The translations under genes and the position numbers were made by a program. The notes beneath the pieces were generated by a model, which had not been told where the DNA came from, did no database searches, and saw nothing but the letters and a program-made list of their open reading frames with translations. This document shows positions 1 to 10,120 of a stretch of 64,000 bases of DNA, piece after piece (position 1 is the stretch's first letter; the number at the start of each line of letters is the position of its first letter). The stretch covers positions 184,501 through 248,500 of the forward strand of contig MCFH01000053.1 of NCBI GenBank assembly GCA_002104945.1, in the 5' to 3' direction. Origin of the DNA: Piromyces finnis (taxonomy: Eukaryota; Neocallimastigomycota; Neocallimastigomycetes; Neocallimastigales; Neocallimastigaceae).

Positions 1-1590
1 ATTTTTTCTCAAAATAATAATGAATCAAACTTAATAGATGCTTCATCATCATTATCAGTACCTAATTTAACTATTAAAAAACAACCTATAAAAGAGAATT
101 CATACAATGAAAATGATACATCTTCTAATAATTCGGACTACTTAAATAGTCAATATACTATGAACAGTGAATCTACTATAGCAAATAATTCTTTGAACTA
201 TTTAAGCAGCAATGTTTCATTAAATGATACTGAAAGTGAATTAAAAAAGTATAATATAAAGTATCAACATCAAATTAAAAAAGTTCAAGTTAACCAATCA
301 GCATATAATAGCATAAATGATAACAATAAGAATTTATATGCAAATGTTCCAAAATTCTGTCCATTCACATTTTGGATGAAAGATTTTGAAGAGTGTGCTA
401 AAGAATATAATCAGTTATTTTTAGGAAATAACTTATCTTCTAAAATTATATATAATACAATAGCTAATAAAACATACCGTTGGACCCCTATGATGGCAAC
501 AACAAAGGAAGCAGTTAGTCAAGAACAAGCTATTAATTATATAGTAAATATATTAATATTTTTTAGATTTATGAAATTTTTAATATTTTGTGTAATTATA
601 TATAATTTATTGATAATATAAATTAATGCCTTTTTACTTTTGAGTGTTCAAATTTACATTTATTATTAAGTATATTAAATAATGTTCCAGAGCAAACAGC
701 TCAAAACCGATTAGCAATCATCAAATGCTTAAAACTATGCAGAATTGATAAAATATTCCAAGTAATAAACATATTATATAAACATATAAATATAACGTTC
801 TTTACATTATTAATTGATATCCTTAAAATATGTTATATTATTAATTCTAGAAATTAAGTCAATCTAAAAATACAGATGTACTCAATTTAATAAATCTATG
901 CATTAAGAAAGATTTAGCTAAAAATTTAGAAGATTTTTCATTATCAATATTTCAAATGAAAGATCATTATAATTTATATGGAACTAGCTCAATAAAGTCG
1001 ATTTCAAAAAATAAAGATTACAATGGTATCAAGAATCTTTCACGTAAAATATTAGTGAAAAAGAAAAAACATGCAAGCATGAACAATATCATTGATAATT
1101 GTGATTTTGATAAAAATTGTAATATAATTATAGATTTTTCATTGTTTATTGATTGCTTTAATATACATTATTAATTATTTTAATTTTTACTACTTTTTTT
1201 TTTTTTTAGCATGTAACATTAATGAAGGTTATACAATAATAAACCAAGACATGGATTTAAACGAAATGAAAAGTAACACATTTTCTTTTGGAGATCGCTC
1301 AAAATTATTTAGTATTCAAAATGGTAAGATATTAGTGTATAATAATATCTTAATAATAACAAAATAATTAATTTAATAATAATTATATATAAATCACTAT
1401 AGATAAAAATCGTCTAAATTCTATAAAATATAACAGTGAATCATATAATAAAATAGCTTCTTCAATTAATACTTTAAATGTTACTGATAGTTATGAATCA
1501 GTTTCAAGTGAAATAGATAGTAGTCATTTATCTCTTGCTCATAAAAGTCAAGTTATAGGAAGATCAAGTGCTAGAAAAATAAAAATTTGA
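1..1590 (+). CDS. Unrecognised Asn/Ser-rich protein, 3' part (5 exons, 5' end outside window)
   Basis: The frame is open from base 1, so the gene starts upstream of the window. My exon model is 1-543, 645-761, 851-1118, 1210-1323 and 1403-1590, with stop TGA at 1588-1590. All junctions are GT-AG and keep frame. The first part is low complexity (Asn, Ser). From about base 350 a folded, helix-rich stretch begins (KFCPFTFWMKDFEECAKEY, then a Leu-rich helix across exons 2 and 3). The tail is again Ser-rich and ends in basic residues. The helical segment could be an armadillo-like or regulatory domain, but I do not recognise the family and assign no function. The exon 2 start (acceptor TTTTGAG at 644) was chosen because the more obvious acceptor at 670 breaks the frame. 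Confidence 0.6.
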
Positions 1591-2564
1591 TGACTTTATG
1601 ATTCCGATATTTCAATATCTTTATAATTCATAAAAATAAAAATTAAATAATATCATTATTCATATATATATATATATTTAAACTAGATTTTATAGATAAA
1701 TATTATAATTAGATTTGTTTTATTTAAGGGGTTTTAATTTAGTAAAAAACTTCTTTATAAATATCAATTGTTTTAATCTTAAAAATAAAAATAAAATAAA
1801 ACTATAGAAATATTAAATAAATATTACAATAAGAATTAAAATAAAATATTTTACTTTTTTTTTTTTTAATTACAAGTTAATTTTTTTTTTATATATTATT
1901 AAAAATCATATTTTTATATGGAAATAAAAAATAATACAGCATAACTCTTATTAATAAAGCTAAATTAAAGCAGTTTAATGTATAATAAGAAAGAAAATCT
2001 TATTTCTTTATTTTTATAAAAAAATTATTTATTTTTTTAAATTTGTAAAATTCTAACCTTTAAATAATTTCACAAAACAGAAAAAGACCAATAAATAATT
2101 TTTTATACTTTTTAATAATAGGATCTTTTTAATTCAAATAAAAGTAAAAGAATTAGTAAATTAAAAAGAAAATAAACAAAATTTTTCATTTTCTTTTTTT
2201 TTTCTTTTTTTTTTTTTTTTTTTCATACATACTATATATTTTTAAATAAAATAAATAAAATTACCAATATTAATAAAATATTTAAACTTTTTACATTTAA
2301 TAAAAATAATTAAAATTAAACAAAAAAAAAATAAAGATTTATAAACCATTATTACAATATAAAAGAAAACAAAATAATACTAAACAAAGAAAATAAAGAA
2401 TAAACATAAAAATAAAAAAGTAAATTAAATAAGATAAACAAAAAGTTAAAAAAATAATAATAAAAATAATAAAAATAAAAAGTAAGTATATATAAAAAAG
2501 ATTTTTAATATCCCTTAATTTACACATAACCAATTTTTATTAATATTATTTAATAATAAATAAA
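1591..2564. other. Intergenic, no gene seen
   Basis: AT-rich spacer between two same-strand genes. It holds poly(T) runs near 1853-1868 and 2195-2223 and nothing else I can name. A minus-strand open frame at 2339-2533 is compositional (Phe/Leu/Ile from A-rich DNA). Confidence 0.6.
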
Positions 2565-2591
2565 ATGGAATTAGATATTATATTAAAATGA
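2565..2591 (+). promoter_or_regulatory. Upstream ORF overlapping the rhomboid start
   Basis: An 8-codon ATG frame (2565-2588) ends in TGA at 2589-2591, which shares bases with the chosen start ATG (2588-2590). This AATGA arrangement could allow leaky scanning or reinitiation and lower expression. It is visible in the sequence, but whether it lies in the mRNA is unknown. Confidence 0.4.
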
Positions 2592-3303
2592 ATATTAATG
2601 TTAAAGAAACTCTTGAAAAAATAAAAAAATGGTTTTTTTTAATGCCATCTGGTACTAAGGCCATTTTTATATCTGTACTCTCTTTTTACATTTTAAAAAT
2701 CTTTTGGGCAGATGAGGTTGAAGATACATGTATAAATCCAAATATAATGTGGAGTCATATTATTACTGCTTGTAAGCTATACATAAATAATAATTATTCT
2801 ATATTTTAATGCATTAGTATTAATATATATCTTTTAATAAAAATGAAAAAAAAAAAATTCTTATCACTTCAATAGTGCCAAGATATATTCTCCATTCGTA
2901 ATAATTATATATTATAATCAAATTTATTAAAGTAATTTTGTTTTATTCATTAACATTATTTTCCTTTTCCTCTATTTTTATTCATAATTTTAATAATAAA
3001 GATTTGTTCATTCAAATATTCTTCACATTGTTTTTAATTCAATTGCATTAATTCATTTCTCATCAAATTTTGAAAAACATGTTGGAAGCGTTTTATTAGT
3101 ATATATTGTACTTTTATTTACAGTATTAATTGCAATATTATATTCATTTACAGCTCAACTCTTATCAATTTTCTTCATCAACAAATGGATGAATACTTGT
3201 ACTATTGGTATTTCAGGTGTATTATTTTCATTCATTACAATTGAAAGTCTTCAGAATGAAACTATTAAATAGTAAGTATTTATAATTAATAACCAAAAAT
3301 TTC

Positions 3304-3401
<98 letters not shown>

Positions 3402-3665
3402 TGAAATATAAATATTTATAATATAATATATATATATTTTATTTTTTTTTATTTTAAAGTATTAATGGATATGAAATTCCATCTAAATACAATCCATGGA
3501 TTCTTTTAGTATTTACCCAACTTATATGGCCAAAAGCTTCATTTTTAGGACATATTAGTGGTATAGCTATTGGTTACTTATGTAAGTAAAATATAAATTG
3601 ATTATTTAATAATTGTTATATATTAAATGTAGTATTATTATTTAATTAAATATATATTTACAATT

Positions 3666-3714
<49 letters not shown>

Positions 3715-4174
3715 AAAAGATTATAAAGGAGTATTCGAAAGAATAATGCTTACACATAGTACAATCTATTCAATTGAACAAAGTTTACCATTTGATTTAT
3801 CATCCTTTGTTGTTCATAATGGTGGTGCAAATCTTCCATTATTTAATGAAACCAGGTATGTTATTTAAATAATAGTAATGCTTTATTTAAAAATAATTCT
3901 CATATTATAAAATACTATAAGTGATAGGAATGATCAAGAATATGCTCGCTTAAACCAAGAGTTTGATGACATTTTCCCAGATGATGATGAAGATCCTTCT
4001 GCCGTTAGAATTTTTGATGATGATGATAATACTTCAGTTCAAACACCACTTGTTAATGGATTAATAAACGATACCAATAATACTGGTGTAGCAGGTCCTG
4101 CAATTGTATTATCTTCCAATAACAATAATAATAGTAGTAATTCTGCCAGTAGCGCACCAAATGAAACTGCTTAA
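2588..4174 (+). CDS. Rhomboid-family intramembrane serine protease (6 exons)
   Basis: Exons are 2588-2771, 2876-2897 (22-nt microexon), 3002-3271, 3460-3581, 3720-3855 and 3928-4174, giving 326 residues. Rhomboids cut transmembrane segments of other proteins inside the membrane, using a Ser-His dyad. The dyad is visible: GISG with Ser140 and GHISG with His190, each in a hydrophobic helix. The conserved first-loop pattern (RYxxHSFVHSNxxH, then an Asn and EKHVGS) is also present and is built only if the microexon is included. Hydrophobic segments lie at about residues 15-40, 75-95, 105-130, 135-155, 172-187 and 190-205. The last 80 residues are a cytosolic acidic then Asn/Ser-rich tail. Six membrane segments and an absent mitochondrial leader suggest a Golgi/endosomal type like yeast Rbd2 rather than Pcp1; this subtype is inferred. 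Confidence 0.85.
3304..3401 (+). repeat. (AAT)n microsatellite in rhomboid intron 3
   Basis: About 33 uninterrupted AAT/ATA units lie inside the intron between the Ser-bearing and His-bearing exons. Repeat length is likely to vary between strains. Confidence 0.95.
3668..3715 (+). repeat. (AAAT)n microsatellite in rhomboid intron 4
   Basis: About 12 AAAT units lie immediately before the AG acceptor at 3719. The tract replaces the usual pyrimidine-rich stretch next to the acceptor. Confidence 0.9.
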
Positions 4175-5546
4175 CCAATAATATAAATAAATTTATATAA
4201 TTTATTATTTTTTTTAATATTATAATCGTAAATAGAACAGATAATTTAATATAAATTTAAAGAAAATATTTTTATAAAAAATATTAGCATAAACAACTTT
4301 CAATAAACATCAAAATAAAATATTTTTATATAAGCAATAACTTATTTATTTATTTATTAATAAACATGTAAGTGTAAAACAAAAACATATATGCATTTAA
4401 TAAACGAATAATAAAATGATAAAAACAGTATAAAAATTTTTATATAATCATTATAATTATTTAAATAATTATTAAAAAATATTTAATTTTATTGAAGAAA
4501 TATTTAAAAAGCATCAAAGTAAACAGTTATATTTCATTAAGAAGCAAAAGAAATGTTTTTTAAGTAATATCTATAGGAATAGTATACAATAATATTGAAA
4601 TTATTATTTATATTGAATATTTTTAAATTTTAATTTTACTTTGAAATTTTTTGATTGTATAATTTATACTTTTAATAAAGGATATTTAACATTTATATTT
4701 TATATTTAACTTTTTTATGAAAAGATATAGTGATTTATAATTAAAAGTGAGATAAATACATTATGAAAAATACAAAATATAAATATAATTAAATATTAAA
4801 AATAATTATTAATGTGTATACCATTTCATTCGAAAGAAACAAAATTGGTAATAAAGTTATTTTTTTTTTTTAAAACAATAACTTAAAAGAATAAAATGAA
4901 TAATAAAAAGAACGAAAAATGAACGTAGTATTAGTAATTCAACAATTATTATTAATAACAAAGATTTTCTTTGTTTCTAAAATTTTAAAAATAAAAATGT
5001 AGTCTTTCACATTATCATTATCATGTGAATTTTAAATTTGTTAATAAAATTAATGGAAAAATCAATTATTATTTTAAGTCTAGAAAGGAGTAAGTTTATT
5101 CATCTATATTATTTGAATATTCTTTTTTTCTTGTACAACCAATAACATTTTTAAGTTTTTAAGATTAACTTAACCTTCTTTATTATTTTATTATATATTT
5201 TATCATACAATATATGTTTTACAATATATCAGACATTAATGTATAATATATGTAATAATAAATTGAAAAATGAAAATATATCACAATTTTAATATTGATG
5301 AATTGCCAAAAAGTAAGCAAATAAAAATAACCTTCCTAACCTATTATTTTTATATGTATATACTTTATTAATTTTCAATTTTCCTAATTATTCCATTTAT
5401 AAATTATTAAAAATTTTAATATAAATATTTAAATTTAAATAATTTCTTTTCTTTTTTTTTTTTAATACTAAATTTTAATTATATTTAATTATATTATAAT
5501 TAATAATAATACTTATTTAATATATTTTAAAAAAGTCATAAACAAA
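4175..5546. other. Intergenic, mostly featureless; one candidate 5' exon
   Basis: AT-rich spacer. The only structured item is an ATG-led open stretch at 5270-5312 ending in GTAAGC, described as a possible alternative first exon of the next gene. Confidence 0.5.
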
Positions 5547-5930
5547 ATGTCTTTCAACGTTTCCTTAAATTTAAATTCCAGTGATCCACTTTACGAACAA
5601 AAAAAAACTATTTTAGAAAGTAATGACATTGATATTTCTAAACCATTTGAAATTAATGAAGGTGCTCCACTTCCAAGTGGTTTAGTATCTGCTCTTCGTG
5701 TTCAATCTTTAACTGATTCTGAACTTTCAGGTGCTGCTGCTGTTCAAGGTGGAAGAATTGAAGCTATTCGTGCTGATCGTCAAAATGCTTTTGGAGAAGA
5801 AAATCAAAAGAATGCTCTTTCATCACTTCAAGATGCTTTAAAGAACAATGGTACTTCCTCCATTACTGTTTCTGATGCTTCTCCAGCACTTCTTGACAAA
5901 ACCTCTGCTGAAATCAACAAATTACTTTAA
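5547..5930 (+). CDS. Small hydrophilic Ala/Ser-rich protein, 127 aa, function unknown
   Basis: Intronless frame with strongly biased, GC-richer codons (GCT, TCT, CGT, GGT, CTT), which in such genomes marks highly expressed genes. The product has no signal peptide or membrane segment. Its centre is Ala/Gly-rich (SELSGAAAVQGGRIEAIRAD). The composition and the GG-xx-AI pattern faintly resemble seed-maturation (SMP/LEA-5) or other stress-hydrophilin proteins, but I cannot assign it. Translation could also begin further upstream: an ATG at 5270 followed by 14 codons and a GTAAGC donor would splice in frame to the AG at 5534-5535. I kept 5547 because it needs no intron. Confidence 0.75.
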   Translation: MSFNVSLNLNSSDPLYEQKKTILESNDIDISKPFEINEGAPLPSGLVSALRVQSLTDSELSGAAAVQGGRIEAIRADRQNAFGEENQKNALSSLQDALKNNGTSSITVSDASPALLDKTSAEINKLL

Positions 5931-6558
5931 ATATCAGGAATAATTTAAATACAAATATATATAAATAATAAAAAATATATATTTTTCAATGAAAAATTGT
6001 CATTAAAATAATTATTTACTGTGATAATAACAAAATACTTTTTATATAAAAATATATAATTCGAAATTCCATTAACCATAAAAAATAATGATTAAATCAT
6101 CTTTAATAAATCAACACACACATTGTACTTGTATAAAAAACATATTGTATTATAAGTAAAAATTAAAAATTTGAAAATAAAGAGAAAATAACCTTTCTAT
6201 AAAATAATTATACCTTTTAATAAATATTCTAAATAAAAATATTTCAAATAAATATTTAATTTATTCTATATAATTAAAATTTTAATTCTTTTTAATTAGT
6301 CTCTTATATTATAAACGTTTAATAAAGTAATTGTCATACTGTTATAAATATTTATAATATATTTTAAATTTTAATGTAATAAGTTAATTTCCTATCAATA
6401 ACATAATTTAATCCTTATTAATTTTCTATTAATTAATTTTATTACTTTATTGTTATTAGTATTTATTTTTTGTATTATTTGAATATTTTAATTATTTTAT
6501 TATTATTAGTTTATTTATTATATATGATTTATATGTATTTTTTTTCGTTTTCTTTAAA
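5931..6558. other. Intergenic between convergent 3' ends, nothing seen
   Basis: AT-rich 628-bp spacer shared by the 3' ends of the small protein (+) and VMA16 (-). It presumably holds both polyadenylation regions; no clear signal stands out. Confidence 0.5.
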
Positions 6559-7292
6559 TTAAGCTTTGAGATCAAATTCTGAGGCTTTTCCTGACATAAT
6601 TAAACCAATAATAAGTCCGAATAAACCAATAATTGATCCGAAAATTTCAACAACAAGGACCTTAACGAATAAACTGGCATCAGCAGCATCGGCTAAAGCT
6701 GCACTAGAACCAGAAATACCAACACAAATACCACAAGCAAGATCAGAGAAACCTACACATAAACCAGACCAGAATAAAGCGAAACCGGTGAAGTAGAATG
6801 AACGGCTTTGGAAACCATTACCACCGTGACCAGAACCAATCTTTGAAGAGAAGATAATAGCGATAATAATACCGTAAATAGCGACAACTTCACAGAAAAT
6901 AATACTGATAAGATTCTTAGTCTTAATTCTTGGAACTCTAACAGCACCACCAAGAATAGTAGCACCACAAATGTAAATACCCCTATTATAATTTAGTAAT
7001 TATTTTATAAGTAGATTAGAAATTCGTTAATTTTTTACTTTATTTTCAATATTTTTCTTTTATAATAATTTTAATATTTTAATCCTTACCAAGCAGCACC
7101 AACAACACTAATACCAACGGCAAAGGCAGCACCTAATAAAGCCCATAAGTATGGATTAGTTTGTAATAAGAAATTACCGAAGCTGAATTCTTCACCCTTG
7201 CCAGTGAAAACAAGGTTTAAAGCAGTAACAGCTAATAAAGTAGCTGTTAAGTAGTAAACAGATTGTGCTTTTATGTTAGTGAAAAAACCCAT
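6559..7292 (-). CDS. VMA16: V-type proton ATPase subunit c'' (Vma16-type proteolipid)
   Basis: Two exons on the minus strand, 7292-7090 and 6982-6559, splice after the second base of a Trp codon (donor GTAAGG) to give 208 residues, the usual c'' length. The product is a ring proteolipid of the membrane V0 sector that carries protons to acidify vacuoles and endosomes. Four to five hydrophobic hairpin segments are seen after the N-terminal helix. The acidic transport residue sits in the segment [11 protein letters not shown], and a second Glu in [15 protein letters not shown], as expected for c'' (two-copy proteolipid repeats). The start [11 protein letters not shown] is the first ATG. Codons are biased, as in an abundant protein. 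Confidence 0.95.
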
Positions 7293-8073
7293 GTTCTATT
7301 TGTTTTTTTATATAAATCAATAAATTTCAGAAATTTTAGATTAGAATTTTTAATCTCTTACAATAACATTAAAATAATTATATTGTTATTTAATTTCCAT
7401 TAATTTGTTTATAATATCTTATTTATATTTTACTACTCGATAACATACGTTTTCGTTTGGTTATTCTTTTTTTTATTTTTTTTTTTTTAATTTTTTTTTC
7501 CTTTAATTTATTTTTATTTTATTTTATTTTATTTTTATTTTTTTTTTGCTGTTTTAAAAATTTGAAAAAAAAAAAATAAATTTTAAACTTGAAATAATGA
7601 AATTAATAAATAATATAAATAGCTTATTATTATGATAATAATAAAATTATTATTAATTTATAAATAAAATTTATAATTTATAAAAGATAATATAAAATGA
7701 TAATAAATTTAAATGTAATTTCGATAATATTTAAACTTTCTTATTATAATGTATAAAAATATTACAAAACTTTTATCATATCTATTGTATTTAATGTATA
7801 CATTATCAATACATGACTATATAAAATAAAAAATAAATAATAATATTTAAATTCATCATTGGTTATTTTGATTACGTCACAACCAATCATTACTGTTTTG
7901 GGCTTTTTAAATACATTTACATTTTTGAAACTACATTATTGTAAACATTTTTTATAGCTACATTATTATTTTATTTACAATTTTTAGTGAGAAAGAGTTG
8001 TGAATAATCCACATTAAGAATAAAGTATATTGTATTATTTTATATTAACATTTAATTAAAATTATTAAATATT
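7293..8073. other. Intergenic; VMA16 upstream region
   Basis: AT-rich spacer between the 3' end of IST3 and the start of VMA16, both on the minus strand. It contains the CRE/CCAAT-like pair at 7871-7890, T-rich runs at 7468-7550 and otherwise no feature. Confidence 0.5.
7871..7890 (-). promoter_or_regulatory. CRE-like and CCAAT-box motifs upstream of VMA16
   Basis: ATTACGTCA and AACCAATCA lie side by side, an isolated GC-containing stretch in nearly pure A/T sequence, about 580 bp upstream of the VMA16 start codon. They match the consensus for bZIP (TTACGTCA) and HAP/NF-Y (CCAAT) factors. Function is inferred only from motif match and isolation. Confidence 0.4.
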
Positions 8074-9580
8074 TTAATGATCGTGTCTTTCTCTACTATA
8101 ACTTCTATTTCTTCTGGGTCTGCTATCTCTACTTCTGCTTCTATCCCTACTCTTTCTCCTGCTTTTCTCTCTTCCTCTATTTCTACTATCACTTCTATAT
8201 CTTGTATATTTGTCTCTACTTAAGCTTCTATCTCTCCTGTTTCTATCTCTACTTCTACTTCTACTTCTATCTCTACTTCTACTTCTTTCTCTGCTTCTAC
8301 TTCTTTCTCTGCTTCTGCTTCTTTCTCTACTTCTGCTTCTATTTCTACTTCTGCTTCTATCTCTACTTCTGCTCCTATCTCTGCTTCTGCTTCTGCTCTT
8401 TCTTGTAGAAGAATAATTTTTATTCTTTCCACTCTCGTTATTATATTTTTCATTTGAGTTTTTATCTTTTTCATTTTCAATTTCTATTTTATCCTGTTTT
8501 TGTCTATGTGAATGTCTATGTTTATGATGATGTTTATGCTTTTTATGTCTTTTCTTATCCTTTTTTTCTTGTCTTTCAATTAAATAGTCTTTCATTGGAT
8601 CATCTGGATCCAAAGTTTCTAATAATTTTGTCATTTTTTTAGATTGTTTAACAGCTTCTTCTATATATATATTATTTATAAAAAATATATCATTTATTAA
8701 TTAACTTAAAATTTTAAAATATAATAAACTTTCAAAGTATGTTTAAATCCATTATCTTATTTTACCTGGTAATACTCCTTGAGGTGCTATTTGATACTCT
8801 TCTTCATCTTCCTCATCATCTTCATTTTTCTTTGGTTTTTTATAATGTAATACATGATCAACTCTTAATACTCTCCCTAATAACTATTCCATAATAAATA
8901 AATAGATATCAATTATATAAATATTAATATTTTAGAATTTCAATTATTAATTTTCTAATTAATTTTACTTTTGTCCCATTAAAATTATCTACAGCTAATA
9001 CTGTACTTCTTTGGTCTTCATATGCTAAAAATGCAAATCCTTTACTTTTTCCTGTTTCTTTATCTCTTACAAGATTAAAATCAACTACTTCACCATATCT
9101 TTAGTAAATTATTTGAATAAGTTCAATTTTATTATTAATTTAAAAATGTTTATTTGTTAATTGTTAATGTGATAAATAAACTTACTGAGAAAAAACACAA
9201 ATTACATCCTGTTCTGATAAATCAAATGGAATTCCCCCTATAAAAATATATGCTGAATCTTTATATTGGTCATGCCATGATCCTGATAAATTTATTTCAT
9301 TTTTAATTTCTAATTCATTTATTCTACTAATTTCTTTTACAACACTGTATAAATAAAGAGAAAAAAAAAATAAATTATATTATTATTATTATATTATCTT
9401 TTTTTTATTTTTTTTATTTTTATTTTGGATAAATTCTTTAAATATTTAATTTAGAGTATAAAAATAATTTTACTTATTTTATTGTCAACATAAATCTTTA
9501 TAACAAATATAATACATAATAGCGATACAATTATATATTAATATTATAATGCACTAAATTTTATTAAACACTTACTTCAT
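8074..9580 (-). CDS. IST3: U2 snRNP-associated RNA-binding protein IST3/Snu17 (RBMX2)
   Basis: Minus-strand exons are 9580-9576, 9344-9186, 9098-8969, 8883-8766 and 8660-8074, giving 332 residues. Ist3 is the core of the RES complex (with Bud13 and Pml1), which binds the activated spliceosome and aids splicing and nuclear retention of pre-mRNA. The start MNVVKEISRINELE, the SWHDQYKDSAYIFIGG entry to the RRM, RNP1 (KGFAFLAYE) and the post-RRM helix with LRVDHVLHYKKP are all diagnostic. The first coding exon is only ATGAA, which is needed to produce the family's MN start. After the RRM come an acidic patch, a His/Lys tract and a long Arg-Ser dipeptide domain, about twice the length of the yeast protein and closer to animal RBMX2. 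The RS tract gives long antisense frames that are not genes. Confidence 0.92.
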
Positions 9581-10120
9581 TATACTATGATTATTATGAA
9601 TTTTTGAAATTCATAAAAGATTTTACTTATTCCACGTTTTTAACAATTAGCAGTTTTTTTAATTATTTAAAAATTAATTTTTACTGTAACACAAAGATAT
9701 ATGAATTTTTTTGTTGATCTTTTTAAAAATGGAAAAATTAAAAATTACAAAAAAAAAAAAAATAAATAAATAAAAACTTAATAAATTTTTAAAATAATTT
9801 ATTAAGTTTTAATAATTATAGAATATAAATATAAAAGTAAATTATAAAAAAAGATATTTCAAATTAATTCTATTAATTAATTTTAATATATAGTAAAATT
9901 TATATTCTAAAATGATTATAAAAAAATGTTGCCTCCCAACTCTCGAATCATGATGTTTTTTTAGGTGAGAAATAAAAAAGTAATATGATTTATTACAGTT
10001 TTTAGTTTTTAGTTTTTTTTCTTCTTCTTTTTCTTTTTCTATATTATTTAATTTTTAATTAATAATTTTTAATAATAAAATAAGATAATACTTTAATATC
10101 ATAAAAAAGTGTAAATAAAA
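9581..10120. other. Divergent promoter between IST3 and CFAP96
   Basis: A 540-bp region with start codons facing away on both sides. It includes an X-box-like site (9928-9940), an A-run at 9750-9762 and a T/C-rich stretch at 10005-10045 just before CFAP96. Both promoters must lie here. Confidence 0.6.
9928..9940 (+). promoter_or_regulatory. Imperfect X-box (RFX-type) upstream of CFAP96
   Basis: GTTGCCTCCCAAC matches the RFX left half-site GTTGCC exactly, and the right half matches only in its last four bases. It lies about 180 bp upstream of a flagellar gene, where RFX sites are expected in many ciliated organisms. It is the only GC-rich motif nearby. Low to moderate support. Confidence 0.3.

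Noticed and set aside
2339-2533. 64-codon minus-strand hydrophobic frame
   Set aside because: It comes from an A/AAT-rich 5' flank; no conserved features or codon bias.
8202-8642. Several overlapping open frames on both strands rich in Leu/Ser, Phe/Tyr/Cys or Glu/Ala
   Set aside because: They are other-frame readings of the Arg-Ser dipeptide repeat of IST3.
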